A stretch of 64,000 nucleotides of DNA from ENR-C587 sp942493235 (GCA_942493235.1 OW818676.1:496001-560000), one strand, 5' to 3'. Counted from the stretch's first letter, positions 53,126-63,426 are shown. Numbers and translations are program-made. The notes: generated by a model from the sequence alone, not told the origin.

Positions 53126-53998
53126 TTAAAATAAATTATATGCAAATCCTATCTGAAGCCCTTGTTTTATTTGAGTTCTGCGTGTCTGGCTGATTTCGTG
53201 AACTAAAAGAGCTGTAAAATTGACATTTATATATTTAGTAATTTTTGCCGTTATGGTATTATCAAAACGGACATCCCATACGTCAATCGGGTCAAATCTG
53301 CCAAATAGCCTAAATCTACTGCTATAGTGAAGATTTGTTGCCAAATCAACTTCTAATGAAGTAACAGACTCAATGCCGGTTTCAAATTTGAAAGTAGCAT
53401 TAGAATCTTCAGGAGTTTTTGTATATTGAGTATAGCGATTAGCAAATGTTTCTTGAAATGCTATACCGAGCCGTGTATTAAGCCCTTTTACTTTATCATA
53501 AGCAAAACCGATAGACTGAGTAATATATGCCGGGTCGAAAAATGTAGCAATCTGTGTAGATGGAGTAGTTTTATAATCATAAGCATCGGTAATAACAGTA
53601 CGTATCGAATTACTAATATATGGGTCTATTGCCCAAGATAATTTATAGGTAGCAACTGTTTCTAAAAATATTTCATTTTCGTTATTTCTAAATTCGGCAT
53701 CTCCGGCTTTGGTCATACCAAAAACAAATCTAAACTTGTTTTTTAATGACCATTTGTCGAATTCTTTAGTTAATCCGAAGTTCAAAAATACAGACCAAAT
53801 AATTGAATTTTCGCCACCTTGAGACCAATTTGTCAAAGAAACTTGACTGAGATTAATACCTGTATTTCCGCTTGGTATCCAATTTCTTAATGCAGTAGTG
53901 TCTATCTGTGTGCTTGAATCTTTTGCAACCGCTGTACCTTGGCTATACAATTGATAAGAAAATAGAAACATCAAAATTGAAAATAAATATAATTTCAT
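53126..53998 (-). CDS. DUF3078 outer-membrane beta-barrel-like protein
   Basis: The 290-residue protein has a signal peptide (to about residue 19), then GINLSQVSLTNWSQGGENS, the hallmark start of DUF3078, followed by alternating strands and a C-terminal aromatic (AYNLF) as in outer-membrane barrels. Function is unknown; the family is characteristic of Bacteroidota and relatives. The TPR gene precedes it by 29 bp. Confidence 0.85.
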   Translation of the reverse strand: MKLYLFSILMFLFSYQLYSQGTAVAKDSSTQIDTTALRNWIPSGNTGINLSQVSLTNWSQGGENSIIWSVFLNFGLTKEFDKWSLKNKFRFVFGMTKAGDAEFRNNENEIFLETVATYKLSWAIDPYISNSIRTVITDAYDYKTTPSTQIATFFDPAYITQSIGFAYDKVKGLNTRLGIAFQETFANRYTQYTKTPEDSNATFKFETGIESVTSLEVDLATNLHYSSRFRLFGRFDPIDVWDVRFDNTITAKITKYINVNFTALLVHEISQTRRTQIKQGLQIGFAYNLF

Positions 53999-54027
53999 AG
54001 CTACCCCAATATATAGAACAAATAATA

Positions 54028-55251
54028 TTACTTCTTGTTTATATGTAAAGATTTAATTATATCCAATTTTGAATCAACTGCTTCTTCATTTAGAGTCATA
54101 ATAGAGAAAATCACAAACCCGTTTTTATACTTTGCCATGCCTTGGGTGGTAACGGGGAAATCATTTTCTTTAATCGGTTCATATTCGTTTTTGCTGACTG
54201 TGACATAGTTAAAAGTAACATTATCGTCAGTATAAGTGCTGAATTTCTTGTCGGGCTGTTCAGAATGTCTAATCAAATTATTTAATATCAATTCTGATTT
54301 TGCTTTAAAATCTTCAGCTCCGATTTCGCCTGGGTATTGAGAAATCCAAACATCGAAATTATCTTTTCCAAAGATTGGCATGAATCGCAAATCAACAGAA
54401 CCTGATTCGTTATTAAGTACAATCATAGACACTAAATCGGATTGAGTTCTTAATTCTAATTCTGTCTGATTAAAAATATTATAATATCTATCTATATATT
54501 TAGGAATAACTATTGACTTTGCATTGCCCTTTTCGGGTATTGATTTGAGACTTTCAGCCAAGAGTTGATACTGCTCGAATTGAATTGAGTTTAATAGTGC
54601 TTTTAAGTCAGTTTTTATTGAATTTTGGATTCTATAGCCCCATTCGGAAACTTGAGTATTCGAATCTTTTTCGGATTGTTTAATACCTTGCTCTATCAAT
54701 TCCAAAGCATCGTCGTCTTCCCCATCAATATATAATAGCAACCCTTTATTTATTAATGCAAGAGAATTAGCGGGGGAATGTTCAAATATCAAATTCAAAG
54801 GAATGAGAGCTGATTTAAACTCTCCGGCTACTATCATTCTATAACTTATATTATGTAAAGTTTGAGTAAGGGCAGATGAATCGGCGTTATATAGTTTAGC
54901 TTTTTTAACAGCTGAAATTGCCAAATCCCATTGATGGAGGTCAATATAAACATTAGCAAGACTTAGCCAAATGTGTGGATTATTTTCAAACATTTCAAGA
55001 GCTATAAAGGATTGCTTAACTGCGTCGTTCGGCATTCCGGCTAATCGCAGGCATGAAATATACTCTAAATAAATCTCTTGAGAATTTGTCGAATTATTGA
55101 CTACTTGCTCATAGTAAAACAGAGCTTTAGCATATTCCTTTTTAGTCAAGAAAGATAGAGCTTGCTGATGTTCATAATTTGCAAACAAACTCATATCCTG
55201 TATTAAAATCATCATTATCAAAAAGAGTATTTTCTTCATCTGTATCTTCAT
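54028..55251 (-). CDS. Exported TPR protein of unknown function
   Basis: The 407-residue protein has a signal peptide (to about residue 24), tetratricopeptide repeats over about residues 27-215 and a C-terminal domain (about 270-407) that I do not recognise. It is probably periplasmic and co-transcribed with the DUF3078 gene downstream. The start may be the second Met, 12 bp further in. Confidence 0.75.
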   Translation of the reverse strand: MKIQMKKILFLIMMILIQDMSLFANYEHQQALSFLTKKEYAKALFYYEQVVNNSTNSQEIYLEYISCLRLAGMPNDAVKQSFIALEMFENNPHIWLSLANVYIDLHQWDLAISAVKKAKLYNADSSALTQTLHNISYRMIVAGEFKSALIPLNLIFEHSPANSLALINKGLLLYIDGEDDDALELIEQGIKQSEKDSNTQVSEWGYRIQNSIKTDLKALLNSIQFEQYQLLAESLKSIPEKGNAKSIVIPKYIDRYYNIFNQTELELRTQSDLVSMIVLNNESGSVDLRFMPIFGKDNFDVWISQYPGEIGAEDFKAKSELILNNLIRHSEQPDKKFSTYTDDNVTFNYVTVSKNEYEPIKENDFPVTTQGMAKYKNGFVIFSIMTLNEEAVDSKLDIIKSLHINKK

Positions 55252-55273
55252 CTATATAAATAAAAAATATATA

Positions 55274-55413
55274 AACTGAATTATAAAAGAAATATTTTAT
55301 TTGTATTTTATTTTGCAAATCAATATTGTAGATGCTAATGAGTATATAAATTGAATTATAAGAAATATTTTATTTGTATTTTATTTTGCAAATCAATATT
55401 GTAGATGCTAATG
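55274..55413. repeat. Tandem duplication of about 70 bp at the 3' end of the SemiSWEET gene
   Basis: The text ending GCAAATCAATATTGTAGATG occurs at 55274-55340 and again at 55346-55413. The second copy contains the last codons and stop of the SemiSWEET gene; the first copy is spacer. Confidence 0.85.
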
Positions 55414-55624
55414 TAATAGATATAACATTAGCATAAATTATTGGGTAATCCGATCTTGCTATCCCATAAATTAGCCAGAAAATAATGCCTAAAACATTAA
55501 TTATGTACATAAATAGTGATACTTCTTTAGTGCTTTTTGTTTTCAATATTTTTATTGCTTGCGGTATAAATGCCGCCGTAGTAAAAGTAGCACCGGCAAA
55601 TCCCAATAAAGAAATCCAATCCAT
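55370..55624 (-). CDS. SemiSWEET-type sugar transporter
   Basis: The 84-residue protein has three membrane helices and the PQ motif (P21-Q22, FIPQAIKILKTKSTKEVS) of SemiSWEETs, which dimerise to move sugars by facilitated diffusion. ATG 55624 gives the standard N-terminus; an upstream ATG at 55648 is possible. No sugar genes are adjacent. Confidence 0.88.
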   Translation of the reverse strand: MDWISLLGFAGATFTTAAFIPQAIKILKTKSTKEVSLFMYIINVLGIIFWLIYGIARSDYPIIYANVISITLASTILICKIKYK

Positions 55625-55719
55625 ATTCACACTCTGATAGTTATACATTCATTTACAAAAATAACTAATATTCGATTAGTTTAGAGCAATATAATTTGCA
55701 TCTGACAAGATAATAAATA

Positions 55720-56628
55720 CTAGAATGGTGTCCAAGTAAAATTCATTATTGGAATAGGAGCCGAAGCAGCATACATCAGCCCAAAATCTGCTGCAAATGT
55801 AGAATTAGAAAATCTAATGCCTGAAGCCACTGCCGATTTAAATGAACGTGTAATGTCTCCATTCCAAATTTCTAAGAACAAATGAGTTCCCTTAGAGTCT
55901 AATTCCTTATCTAATCCTAATGCTAATCCGAAAGATCCGTCCATATATTGGAAATTATATACATTATTATCCATTCTAAATGTGTAGAATTCTCTATTGC
56001 CTAATTTATAAAATAATCCTGCGGAAACTGAAGTAGTATTAAATTTTAGCGTTGCTATAGAAAATAAATGGAAAATATTATTATCGGAATTTAGCCAAAC
56101 AGAATTTGCACCAATTGCTAAAGCGAAATTTTCTACATCTTCCTCGAAATCAAGATTTAATACAGTAAATTTAGCATTAACTAATGATACTTGTCTGGAA
56201 AGCCGATCAATCGGAATAAGCGATATGCCGGCATTAATCGAAGCAAAATCTAAAATTCCGATACCAATATTTGGGAATGCAAGCTCCATGTCGCTTGCAT
56301 AGTGATTAGCACCTATTGGATAGGCACTTGGCATAAGGAGCATTCGATTAGAATGCCTATAGTAATTACCGGATAGATACAGTTCTTTGATTTGAGATTC
56401 AAAAATACTTGCTTTACCAAAATCAGTAAGAATTTTCAAGCCCTCACCGTCTTCTTTGCTATTAAAAAATTCGACTAATTCGCCACTAATCATATCTCCG
56501 TTATTTAAAACTAATACATATTCAGCTCCGATTATTGGGCGTACTTTATCAATAATGCCGGATTCGGAATATAAATTGCAAAAATTTAGAACAAATAAAA
56601 TCAAGAGGGATAAAAATATCTTTTTCAT
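55720..56628 (-). CDS. Predicted outer-membrane beta-barrel protein of unknown function
   Basis: The 302-residue protein has a signal peptide (to about residue 21), a short N-terminal segment that looks like a small beta-barrel (VLVLNNGDMISGELVEF), then many amphipathic strands and a C-terminal aromatic (FTWTPF) typical of outer-membrane barrels. I do not recognise a named family. Confidence 0.65.
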   Translation of the reverse strand: MKKIFLSLLILFVLNFCNLYSESGIIDKVRPIIGAEYVLVLNNGDMISGELVEFFNSKEDGEGLKILTDFGKASIFESQIKELYLSGNYYRHSNRMLLMPSAYPIGANHYASDMELAFPNIGIGILDFASINAGISLIPIDRLSRQVSLVNAKFTVLNLDFEEDVENFALAIGANSVWLNSDNNIFHLFSIATLKFNTTSVSAGLFYKLGNREFYTFRMDNNVYNFQYMDGSFGLALGLDKELDSKGTHLFLEIWNGDITRSFKSAVASGIRFSNSTFAADFGLMYAASAPIPIMNFTWTPF

Positions 56629-56985
56629 TTACGGCTCAAGAATTTTTAAAAATATAAAAACGAAAAACACAAGTATATATTTACTACAAAAATTATTAAT
56701 TTGTCAAAATCGCAAAATATTCATTATTTTTAGACTAAATTATAATTATTGTGCAATTAAATACTCAAAAACACTCAAAATATGAAAATATGTGTAAAAA
56801 TTTACATATTTTTTGATTTTTTTAGAAAATATCTTTGTGTTTTTCAAGTATTTAAAGTATATTATTATACTCAATAAGTGCAATTTTGAAAAATGTTTTC
56901 AAAAATAAAGAGAATTCGACAACTTATTGATAAATGAAGTATATAATCAATTTTCAAATATTATAAACCATTAGGGTAAATAATT
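56629..56985. promoter_or_regulatory. AT-rich divergent spacer with one -7-like element
   Basis: TATCTTTG at 56830-56837 fits TAnnTTTG on the plus strand for the OmpA gene, with no TTTG at proper spacing. Nothing else is recognised in this 357-bp spacer. Confidence 0.35.
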
Positions 56986-59661
56986 ATGCGTAGAGCTTTT
57001 ACATTAATACTAATTCTTTTTTGTGTTTTAGGCATAAATATGAATTATGTTTACTCTCAAATAGCTGGGGGAAATGAGCCGAACGTTCAGCTCGGCAATT
57101 CATCACAATTCTACTTACTTGCAATGACTCTCGATGCGGAATCACCCGATGATGACGGCAAAGATGCAGATGAGAAAAGCGTTTTCAATGCAAAACGCGT
57201 TAGAATTATCAATTTAGGTCCGGTAATTAATTGTGCCGGCGTTGACTATGCACCAACGATTTCTGCTGACGGCAGAACTCTTTATTATGTTAGTAGTCGT
57301 ACCGGCAGTAAAATCACTCCACTTAATACAGTATCCCATGATTTTTGGGCTGCAAAAAAAGAAAATCGCTTAGACAGTGTATTTTTTAGTCCTTGGAATA
57401 TTGATACTTCTACAGTACTTGGACTAAAAGGTGTAAATACTGCTCTTAACGAGGGAGCTGCCTCTATTGCTGCAGACAAACAATCTTTATATTTTACCGG
57501 TTGTAACAGACCTGACGGTTTAGGTAAATGTGATATTTATAAAACTACAATCGAAGGCGATAAATGGGGCATGCCAATTAACTTAGGTCCTAACGTTAAC
57601 TCTGAATATTGGGATTCACAGCCTTCAATCGCTCCGGATCAATCAAGATTGTATTTCGCATCTAACAGACCGGGTCCTAATAGTAGCGGAACAAGTTCTG
57701 CCGATAATATGGACATTTGGTATTCTGATTTTGATGAAGAAAATGACGAATGGTTACCTGCTAAAAACTTAGAAGAATTAAATACAGACGAGCAAGACTG
57801 GTCTCCATTTATTGCAGCTGATAATCAAACTTTGTTTTTCTCTTCAAATGGATATAAAAACAGTATTGGTGGTTTGGATTTCTGGATTTCAAGATTCAAT
57901 ACTAATACTAAAAAATGGGATTATCCTGAGAACTTAGGAGAACCAATTAATACAAAAGAAGATGAAGCTTTCATTGCTTTGCCTGCTTCTGGAGATATAA
58001 TTTATTTTGCTTCTATGAGACAAGACATAGCCGGTTTCCAAGGCGATTACGATGTCTTTATGGCTTACGTACCTACATTCTTTAAAGCAATTAACTTAAA
58101 AGTATCTGTAGTTGACGAATGTACTCAAGAAAATATTCCTGCTACTATTAGTATTAAAAATCCTATTACCGGCAGAATAATTAACGACAGTCTTACTATT
58201 TATAATACAATGTATTCAACTGTTGTTTCTAACACTGATTACGGTGACCCTAAAGATTCTATTCCTTTCGTGAACTTTGAAATTTCAGCATCTAATCCGA
58301 AATATGGAAATACTAAAATCAATCAAAGAATCGAAAGACCACCTTCGACTTATAAACACGAAGAAGCCGGCAAAACTGCCGACGAAGTATTTGTTAAATT
58401 AACTTTAGGTCAAAGACCTGTTCTCGGTACTAAAATCGGCGAAGCCGACTATGTACGCAGATACAAAGAAACAAAACCTGAATTAGCTCAATTCAATGGC
58501 TTAGTAATGGAGCAAATTCTTACTTGGGACTTATATCCTCTATTAAATTATGTATTCTTTGATTTAGGTTCTTCTGAATTACCTAACCGCTATAAATTAT
58601 TTAAAAATTTCGACCAAACGAAATCATTTACAGATACTACTATCCCGGGCGGTACTCTTGATAAATACTATCACATGATGAATATTTACGGTTTCAGAAT
58701 GCAGAAAAATCCTAATTCCAAACTTGAAATTGTTGGCTGTAATGACGGTACTACAAAAGAAGAAAAAAGAGCAGGGCTTTCAAAAGAAAGAGCTACTCAA
58801 GTATATAATTACTTCAAAGATATTTGGAAAATTGACGAAAGCAGACTGAAACTTTCTTTCAGAGATAAACCGGCTACTGTTTCCAATCTAAAAGATTCTC
58901 TTGGTATAGTTGAAAACAGACGTGTTGAAATTTTATGCTCTGACTGGGAAATTATGAAACCTGTATTCCAAGTTGATACTCGTACTGTTCCCGAACCCGA
59001 CACAATGAGATACACTATGCGTAACGGTATTGAAGACGAAATCGTTGCTAAAAGAAGAATCGAAATCAAACGCAGCGATAAAATGTGGAAAGTTATCAAT
59101 GATATAGGCACTGTTCAGCCTGAAGAAATGTGGGACTGGATGAATGATGATCTCGAATATCCAAAAGATGAAACTCCATATAAGGCTCAATTGATAGTTA
59201 CTTCTAAAGCCGGAAACGAATGTAAATCAGACATAATTACTATCCCTGTTAAGCAAGTTAAAGCTTCAGATAGAATCGTTGGTTCAGACAAAGATTCTAC
59301 TTTAGAAAAATATAACTTAATCCTATTCCCGTTTGATAGATTCGATGCCGGTCCGATTAACGAAAGAATATTAAAAGATTACGTGTTTGACCGCGTTAAG
59401 AAAACTTCTAAAGTGATTGTAATCGGGCATACTGACGTAGTTGGTTTATATGACCATAACCAAGTATTATCTGGTAAAAGATCCGGTACCGTAAAAGACG
59501 GTATTGATAAAAAGACTCTTAAACAGTATGGTGCTTTAGAATCTAGAGGCGTTGGCGAAGATGAACCGCTTTACAATAATGATTTGCCCGAAGGCAGATT
59601 CTATAATCGTACAGTTCAGGTTAACATTCGTACTCCTCTCAGTGAGTTTGAAACTAAGTAA
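56986..59661 (+). CDS. Large PD40/OmpA envelope protein with two OmpA-like domains
   Basis: The 891-residue protein has a signal peptide (to about residue 25) and four PD40 (WD40-like) repeats over about residues 85-360, each with the DGRTLYYVS / FFSSNG pattern. Then comes a carboxypeptidase-regulatory-like beta domain near 370-460, a degenerate OmpA-like domain from about 520 (FFDLGSSEL, NRRVEIL) and a second OmpA domain from about 778 (FPFDRFDAG, GHTDVVG, NRTVQV). It is probably wall-anchored in the periplasm. G+C and codon choice look slightly richer than neighbours, typical of high expression. A strong terminator follows. Confidence 0.88.
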   Translation: MRRAFTLILILFCVLGINMNYVYSQIAGGNEPNVQLGNSSQFYLLAMTLDAESPDDDGKDADEKSVFNAKRVRIINLGPVINCAGVDYAPTISADGRTLYYVSSRTGSKITPLNTVSHDFWAAKKENRLDSVFFSPWNIDTSTVLGLKGVNTALNEGAASIAADKQSLYFTGCNRPDGLGKCDIYKTTIEGDKWGMPINLGPNVNSEYWDSQPSIAPDQSRLYFASNRPGPNSSGTSSADNMDIWYSDFDEENDEWLPAKNLEELNTDEQDWSPFIAADNQTLFFSSNGYKNSIGGLDFWISRFNTNTKKWDYPENLGEPINTKEDEAFIALPASGDIIYFASMRQDIAGFQGDYDVFMAYVPTFFKAINLKVSVVDECTQENIPATISIKNPITGRIINDSLTIYNTMYSTVVSNTDYGDPKDSIPFVNFEISASNPKYGNTKINQRIERPPSTYKHEEAGKTADEVFVKLTLGQRPVLGTKIGEADYVRRYKETKPELAQFNGLVMEQILTWDLYPLLNYVFFDLGSSELPNRYKLFKNFDQTKSFTDTTIPGGTLDKYYHMMNIYGFRMQKNPNSKLEIVGCNDGTTKEEKRAGLSKERATQVYNYFKDIWKIDESRLKLSFRDKPATVSNLKDSLGIVENRRVEILCSDWEIMKPVFQVDTRTVPEPDTMRYTMRNGIEDEIVAKRRIEIKRSDKMWKVINDIGTVQPEEMWDWMNDDLEYPKDETPYKAQLIVTSKAGNECKSDIITIPVKQVKASDRIVGSDKDSTLEKYNLILFPFDRFDAGPINERILKDYVFDRVKKTSKVIVIGHTDVVGLYDHNQVLSGKRSGTVKDGIDKKTLKQYGALESRGVGEDEPLYNNDLPEGRFYNRTVQVNIRTPLSEFETK

Positions 59662-59685
59662 TCTTTCTATAATATGATTACTATT

Positions 59686-59719
59686 AAAAACCGCTCCTTT
59701 TTGTGAGCGGTTTTTTTTT
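59686..59719 (+). terminator. Rho-independent terminator after the PD40/OmpA gene
   Basis: AACCGCTC pairs with GAGCGGTT, followed by nine T residues. Confidence 0.92.
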
Positions 59720-59769
59720 GGTGGACAGGTTTATTTATTATAGATTTTGCACTTTGCTATTTGATTCTA

Positions 59770-59815
59770 TAAGTCTGTTGCAAAACTATATAATTTTCAT
59801 TTTCCATTTGTTCAA
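59770..59815. mobile_element. MITE-like element, left end only (M3)
   Basis: TAAGTCTGTTGCAAAA and the next 30 bp match M2 until GTTCAA, where a CATTCTGA-type repeat begins. Confidence 0.65.
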
Positions 59816-60051
59816 GAGGCTGTCTAAAAAAAGTTGTCATTCTGAACGAAGTGAAGAATCCAGATAAAGCTAAATGTTGATAAATCTGGATATTTCGTTA
59901 TACTGTTAATGACATCTTTTCTTGAGTGTCCTTGTAAACGCTTTATTTCCAATGCTATAATTGATTTACTGAAGTTTCAAAGTTGTCATTGTATTGTTTT
60001 ACCAGCCGAGTAGCGGGTGGTCAGTAACTCAGAATGACGATTTGGACAACC
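59816..60051. repeat. CATTCTGA-type composite repeat (copy 6)
   Basis: It starts GAGGCTGTCTAAAA and ends GGACAACC, roughly inverted ends, with the CATTCTGAACG arm at 59838-59861 and CTCAGAATGACG near 60028. It sits between a broken and a complete MITE copy. Confidence 0.65.
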
Positions 60052-60195
60052 TAAGTCTGTTGCAAAACTATATAATTTTCAATTTCCATTTGTTCAACCC
60101 TACGGTTAACCTTAGGGTTGATAAGCACTTAGAAGTTTGTAAATCTTTGATAAATTAACATTAAATAAATGTATTGGACTTTTGCAACAGACTTA
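60052..60195. mobile_element. MITE-like element, full copy (M2)
   Basis: This 144-bp element has perfect 16-bp terminal inverted repeats TAAGTCTGTTGCAAAA and a central hairpin around CCCTACGGTTAACC. ACC flanks both ends. It has no coding capacity. Confidence 0.78.
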
Positions 60196-60199
60196 ACCG

Positions 60200-60277
60200 C
60201 TTGATAAGCACTTAGAAGTTTGAAATCTTTGATAATTTTACAATAAATAAATATTTTGGACTTTTGCAATAGCCTTA
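60200..60277. mobile_element. MITE-like element, right end only (M4)
   Basis: It matches the right half of M2 from TTGATAAGCACTTAG to TTTTGCAATAGCCTTA. Confidence 0.65.
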
Positions 60278-60373
60278 AATCTTTAGTTGAATTTATACAA
60301 GCTAAAATGATATTAGATTGAATTAGGGCGGGGGATTAAATACTCGAACATTTACAACAGGCATCATCATTAA

Positions 60374-60406
60374 AAAACCTAACTGCTATTAACACAGTTA
60401 GGTTTT
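60374..60406 (-). terminator. Rho-independent terminator after the MFS gene
   Basis: AAAACCTAACTG pairs perfectly with CAGTTAGGTTTT over 12 bp; a U-run follows on the minus strand. Confidence 0.9.
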
Positions 60407-60429
60407 AAATATTATCTTTATTTATATAA

Positions 60430-61815
60430 TTATACCGGATTACCGGAAGGCAATTCTAATCCATAGCCTTTTTTATCAGCTTGCTTTAATAAAATTGCAA
60501 ACACAAAGCCGAGAATACCAAGACTGGCGAACATTAGCATTGTCCAAGTATAATCTAATGGAGAAGATGATACTCCTTCAATGATTTTTACTCCCGGGTT
60601 AGTGGTGTCAAGTATATATCCTGCTAAAATCGGGAAGCCCCACATACCAAGATTCTGGATAGATCCCATAACGCCATAAGCCGTACCTAACTTTTTCTCG
60701 TCAACAATCATAGCTACCGACGGCCACATTGCAGCAGGCACTAATGAAAATGCAATACCCAATACAAACATCGGTACATAAGGAGTTAAGTAAGTTAATC
60801 CTAATGTTAAATGGCAGACGAATAGCAAAGCAGAGCCTATCAACATCAAAGAAGCTCTTTTACCTTTTTTATCTACAAATCCCCCAAATATAGGAGTAAA
60901 TACAATTGTTCCCCATATAATCAAACTCGAAAGCAATCCACTGGATTCTACTGATACTGAAAATTTATTGTGTAAGAAATCAGCACAAAAAGAGAGAAAC
61001 GGAAATACGGCTGAGTAAAATGTTACACACAATAAACATATATAGATAAAAGACTTATCTTTTAATAAATCAAGTATATCCGACAAATGAAATTCTTCTT
61101 CTGAAGTTAATTTAGCCGACTGGTCTTCTTTCGGACTCATTTTTATATCGTAGAATGTATAAATAATAAATGTTACTAATCCTACTCCCATTAATAGTGC
61201 TGATATCCAAAGAGCCAGATACCAGTTATCCGGATTTTTCGCAAATATAGGAGAGAGCATTAGTGCTGCGGCTGTTCCTAAGCGAGCAATTGCAATATTG
61301 ATAGCGAATGCTAAACCCATCTCTTTACCTTTAAACCATTTAGCTATTACTTTGTTGATTACTACAATGCTGGTTTCGGCACCAAGACCAAATAGTAATC
61401 TGCCAAGCATTAATACTTTTAATTCGGGTGAAAATTGCGGTAAAAATGTACCCATTATACCATGACCAAAGCCACCGTTATGAAAATAAGGTGATGCACC
61501 ATAAGCAGAAAGTAAAATTCCTGTTACGCACATACCAACAAATAAATAGCCCGTTTTTCGAATTCCCCATTTGTCTAAAATTATTCCTCCGAATATCGCC
61601 ATTAATAAGAATGTATTCGGAAAAGAATAAAACGAGACTAATAGTCCGTAATCATAATTGCTAAATCCAAGCTCCGACTGCATAATTGATTTGATAGAAG
61701 ACATTGCATCATATACATAATAGTTGGTTCCAATAGTAACGCTGACTAAAAGCAATATTAGCCAACGTACGTATCTGCTCTGAGCTTTTTCTTTAATAAA
61801 TTCGACTGCTGTCAT
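60430..61815 (-). CDS. Major facilitator superfamily transporter
   Basis: The 461-residue protein has about 12 membrane helices and the MFS loop motifs GGIILDKWGIRKTG (helix 2-3) and GGFVDKKGKRASL (the equivalent in the second half). It resembles the nitrate/organic anion or MFSD1-like branch, but the substrate is unknown. The lipoprotein gene upstream ends 19 bp before it, so the two may be co-transcribed. Confidence 0.88.
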   Translation of the reverse strand: MTAVEFIKEKAQSRYVRWLILLLVSVTIGTNYYVYDAMSSIKSIMQSELGFSNYDYGLLVSFYSFPNTFLLMAIFGGIILDKWGIRKTGYLFVGMCVTGILLSAYGASPYFHNGGFGHGIMGTFLPQFSPELKVLMLGRLLFGLGAETSIVVINKVIAKWFKGKEMGLAFAINIAIARLGTAAALMLSPIFAKNPDNWYLALWISALLMGVGLVTFIIYTFYDIKMSPKEDQSAKLTSEEEFHLSDILDLLKDKSFIYICLLCVTFYSAVFPFLSFCADFLHNKFSVSVESSGLLSSLIIWGTIVFTPIFGGFVDKKGKRASLMLIGSALLFVCHLTLGLTYLTPYVPMFVLGIAFSLVPAAMWPSVAMIVDEKKLGTAYGVMGSIQNLGMWGFPILAGYILDTTNPGVKIIEGVSSSPLDYTWTMLMFASLGILGFVFAILLKQADKKGYGLELPSGNPV

Positions 61816-61834
61816 TTGTTTCCTTTATTTTAAT

Positions 61835-63157
61835 TTATTTGTTAATTATTAGTTCCACATTTCTGTCTTTGGGTGTTAAATCAGTATAAATAGCACTCAT
61901 CAAGTAAGCTATAATATTTAATCCTGTGCTTTCCGATTCGCTTAATATTTTTATTGATTGAGAGGTTTCTTCATTAATGGATTCATCACCTATATAATGA
62001 GCGAACACTGCCGAGACAAACGATTCTTTAACCAAAGTCTTAGTCTCCTGACTGTAGTTCCCAGGGAAGTTCGCTGTAAAAGCATTCCAATAAGAATTGA
62101 AATAGTTAACTAAAAGAGATTTGGTTTTAATTACGGAATAGGAGTCAAAATCAACAATATCATTATATTTTACATTAGATATGTTTTTAGTAGTTATTTT
62201 AATTTTGCTTTTTGTTAATTCCGCTATCCTATATGAATGGGGATATGTCAGCACAGAACCGGTTTCTATATCAAAAATAGTATTGCCACTCTCGCTTACG
62301 AATTGAGAAATATCATTGGCGTGGAAATGCCCGGTAAATATAACCGAAACACCACTATCAGCAAGAATTTTCGAAATTATTGCTCCGTTGTCAAGTACAT
62401 AATCTCCTGATATGGGATTAGATGACTGCCCTGCAAAATGCTCAATTAAGGAATGGTGCATCATCGCAATAATTCTTTTATTTGATGACTTGGCATTATG
62501 CAAAATTTGATTCATCCATGCAATGGTCTGGTCTTTGATTTCTCCTGATGATATAGTACCGGTCGCGGTATATTGTTCGTACTTAGTTCCGTCAAGTGCT
62601 AATAAGATTGTACTTGAATCTAAATCTGCCGAATAGCTAAGTGAATTGACATCTCTTGAGTATGCATCGGAATAACCGAAATTATTATAAATATTTACAA
62701 ACTCATCTTTATTTATATTATCGATTTTCGTTCGTTCAGATTGGATATATTTATATGAAAAGGGATTGTTAATGTCGTGATTGCCGGGTATTACAAAAAC
62801 TTTTTTTCCTGAATTCTCGATATTTGTTAGCAATTCTTGCATTTTTAAGTGATTTGCTTTTTCCCCGTTTAGAGTGAGATCGCCGGGAATTAAAACAATA
62901 TTGCAATTTTCAGCAATAATATTATCAACTAATGAAGCATTGAGTGCTTGGCTCTCAGCAACTAATTTGTTCTCTGTCTTGCAGTAATAGTCGAACTCAG
63001 AACCACTGCCAAGCTCCGAGGCAAAATAATGGCAGTCTGTATATATGGCAATTTTAAGTGGGCTGTCTTCTATTCGATTTACATTGGAATTGTCATCGCT
63101 ACAACTAAAAAGCACTAAAGCTAAAATTTCAATAAATAATAAATTTATATATTTCAT
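61835..63157 (-). CDS. Metallophosphoesterase lipoprotein
   Basis: The 440-residue protein has a lipobox (LFSC, Cys19) and a calcineurin-like phosphoesterase domain: YTDCH (D-x-H), PGDLTLNGE, PGNHD, MMHHS and GHFHAND. It should act in the periplasm on phosphodiesters or phosphomonoesters. The last 110 residues form a helical region with no known domain. The MFS gene follows, which would suit hydrolysis followed by uptake (inference). Confidence 0.88.
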   Translation of the reverse strand: MKYINLLFIEILALVLFSCSDDNSNVNRIEDSPLKIAIYTDCHYFASELGSGSEFDYYCKTENKLVAESQALNASLVDNIIAENCNIVLIPGDLTLNGEKANHLKMQELLTNIENSGKKVFVIPGNHDINNPFSYKYIQSERTKIDNINKDEFVNIYNNFGYSDAYSRDVNSLSYSADLDSSTILLALDGTKYEQYTATGTISSGEIKDQTIAWMNQILHNAKSSNKRIIAMMHHSLIEHFAGQSSNPISGDYVLDNGAIISKILADSGVSVIFTGHFHANDISQFVSESGNTIFDIETGSVLTYPHSYRIAELTKSKIKITTKNISNVKYNDIVDFDSYSVIKTKSLLVNYFNSYWNAFTANFPGNYSQETKTLVKESFVSAVFAHYIGDESINEETSQSIKILSESESTGLNIIAYLMSAIYTDLTPKDRNVELIINK

Positions 63158-63426
63158 ATTTCGGGAATTTGTTTAATTATAAATTATAAAAAACAAAAAT
63201 ATAAAATTTAGCCGAATATTTACCTATTAATATCAATTGCTAAACAAAATTATTTAATAGCATAAACTTGTGCTTTAGCAAAATTGAATTACATCTTTGA
63301 CTATTAAGCCATTGCAATAGTCTAAAAACTGTAATTCATGAAAATCGAAATTCATGAAAAATTGAAATATAAAATAAGTCGTTATCAACCAATAGATAAT
63401 TCGGAGTAATACTTAGTAAAAGTGTA

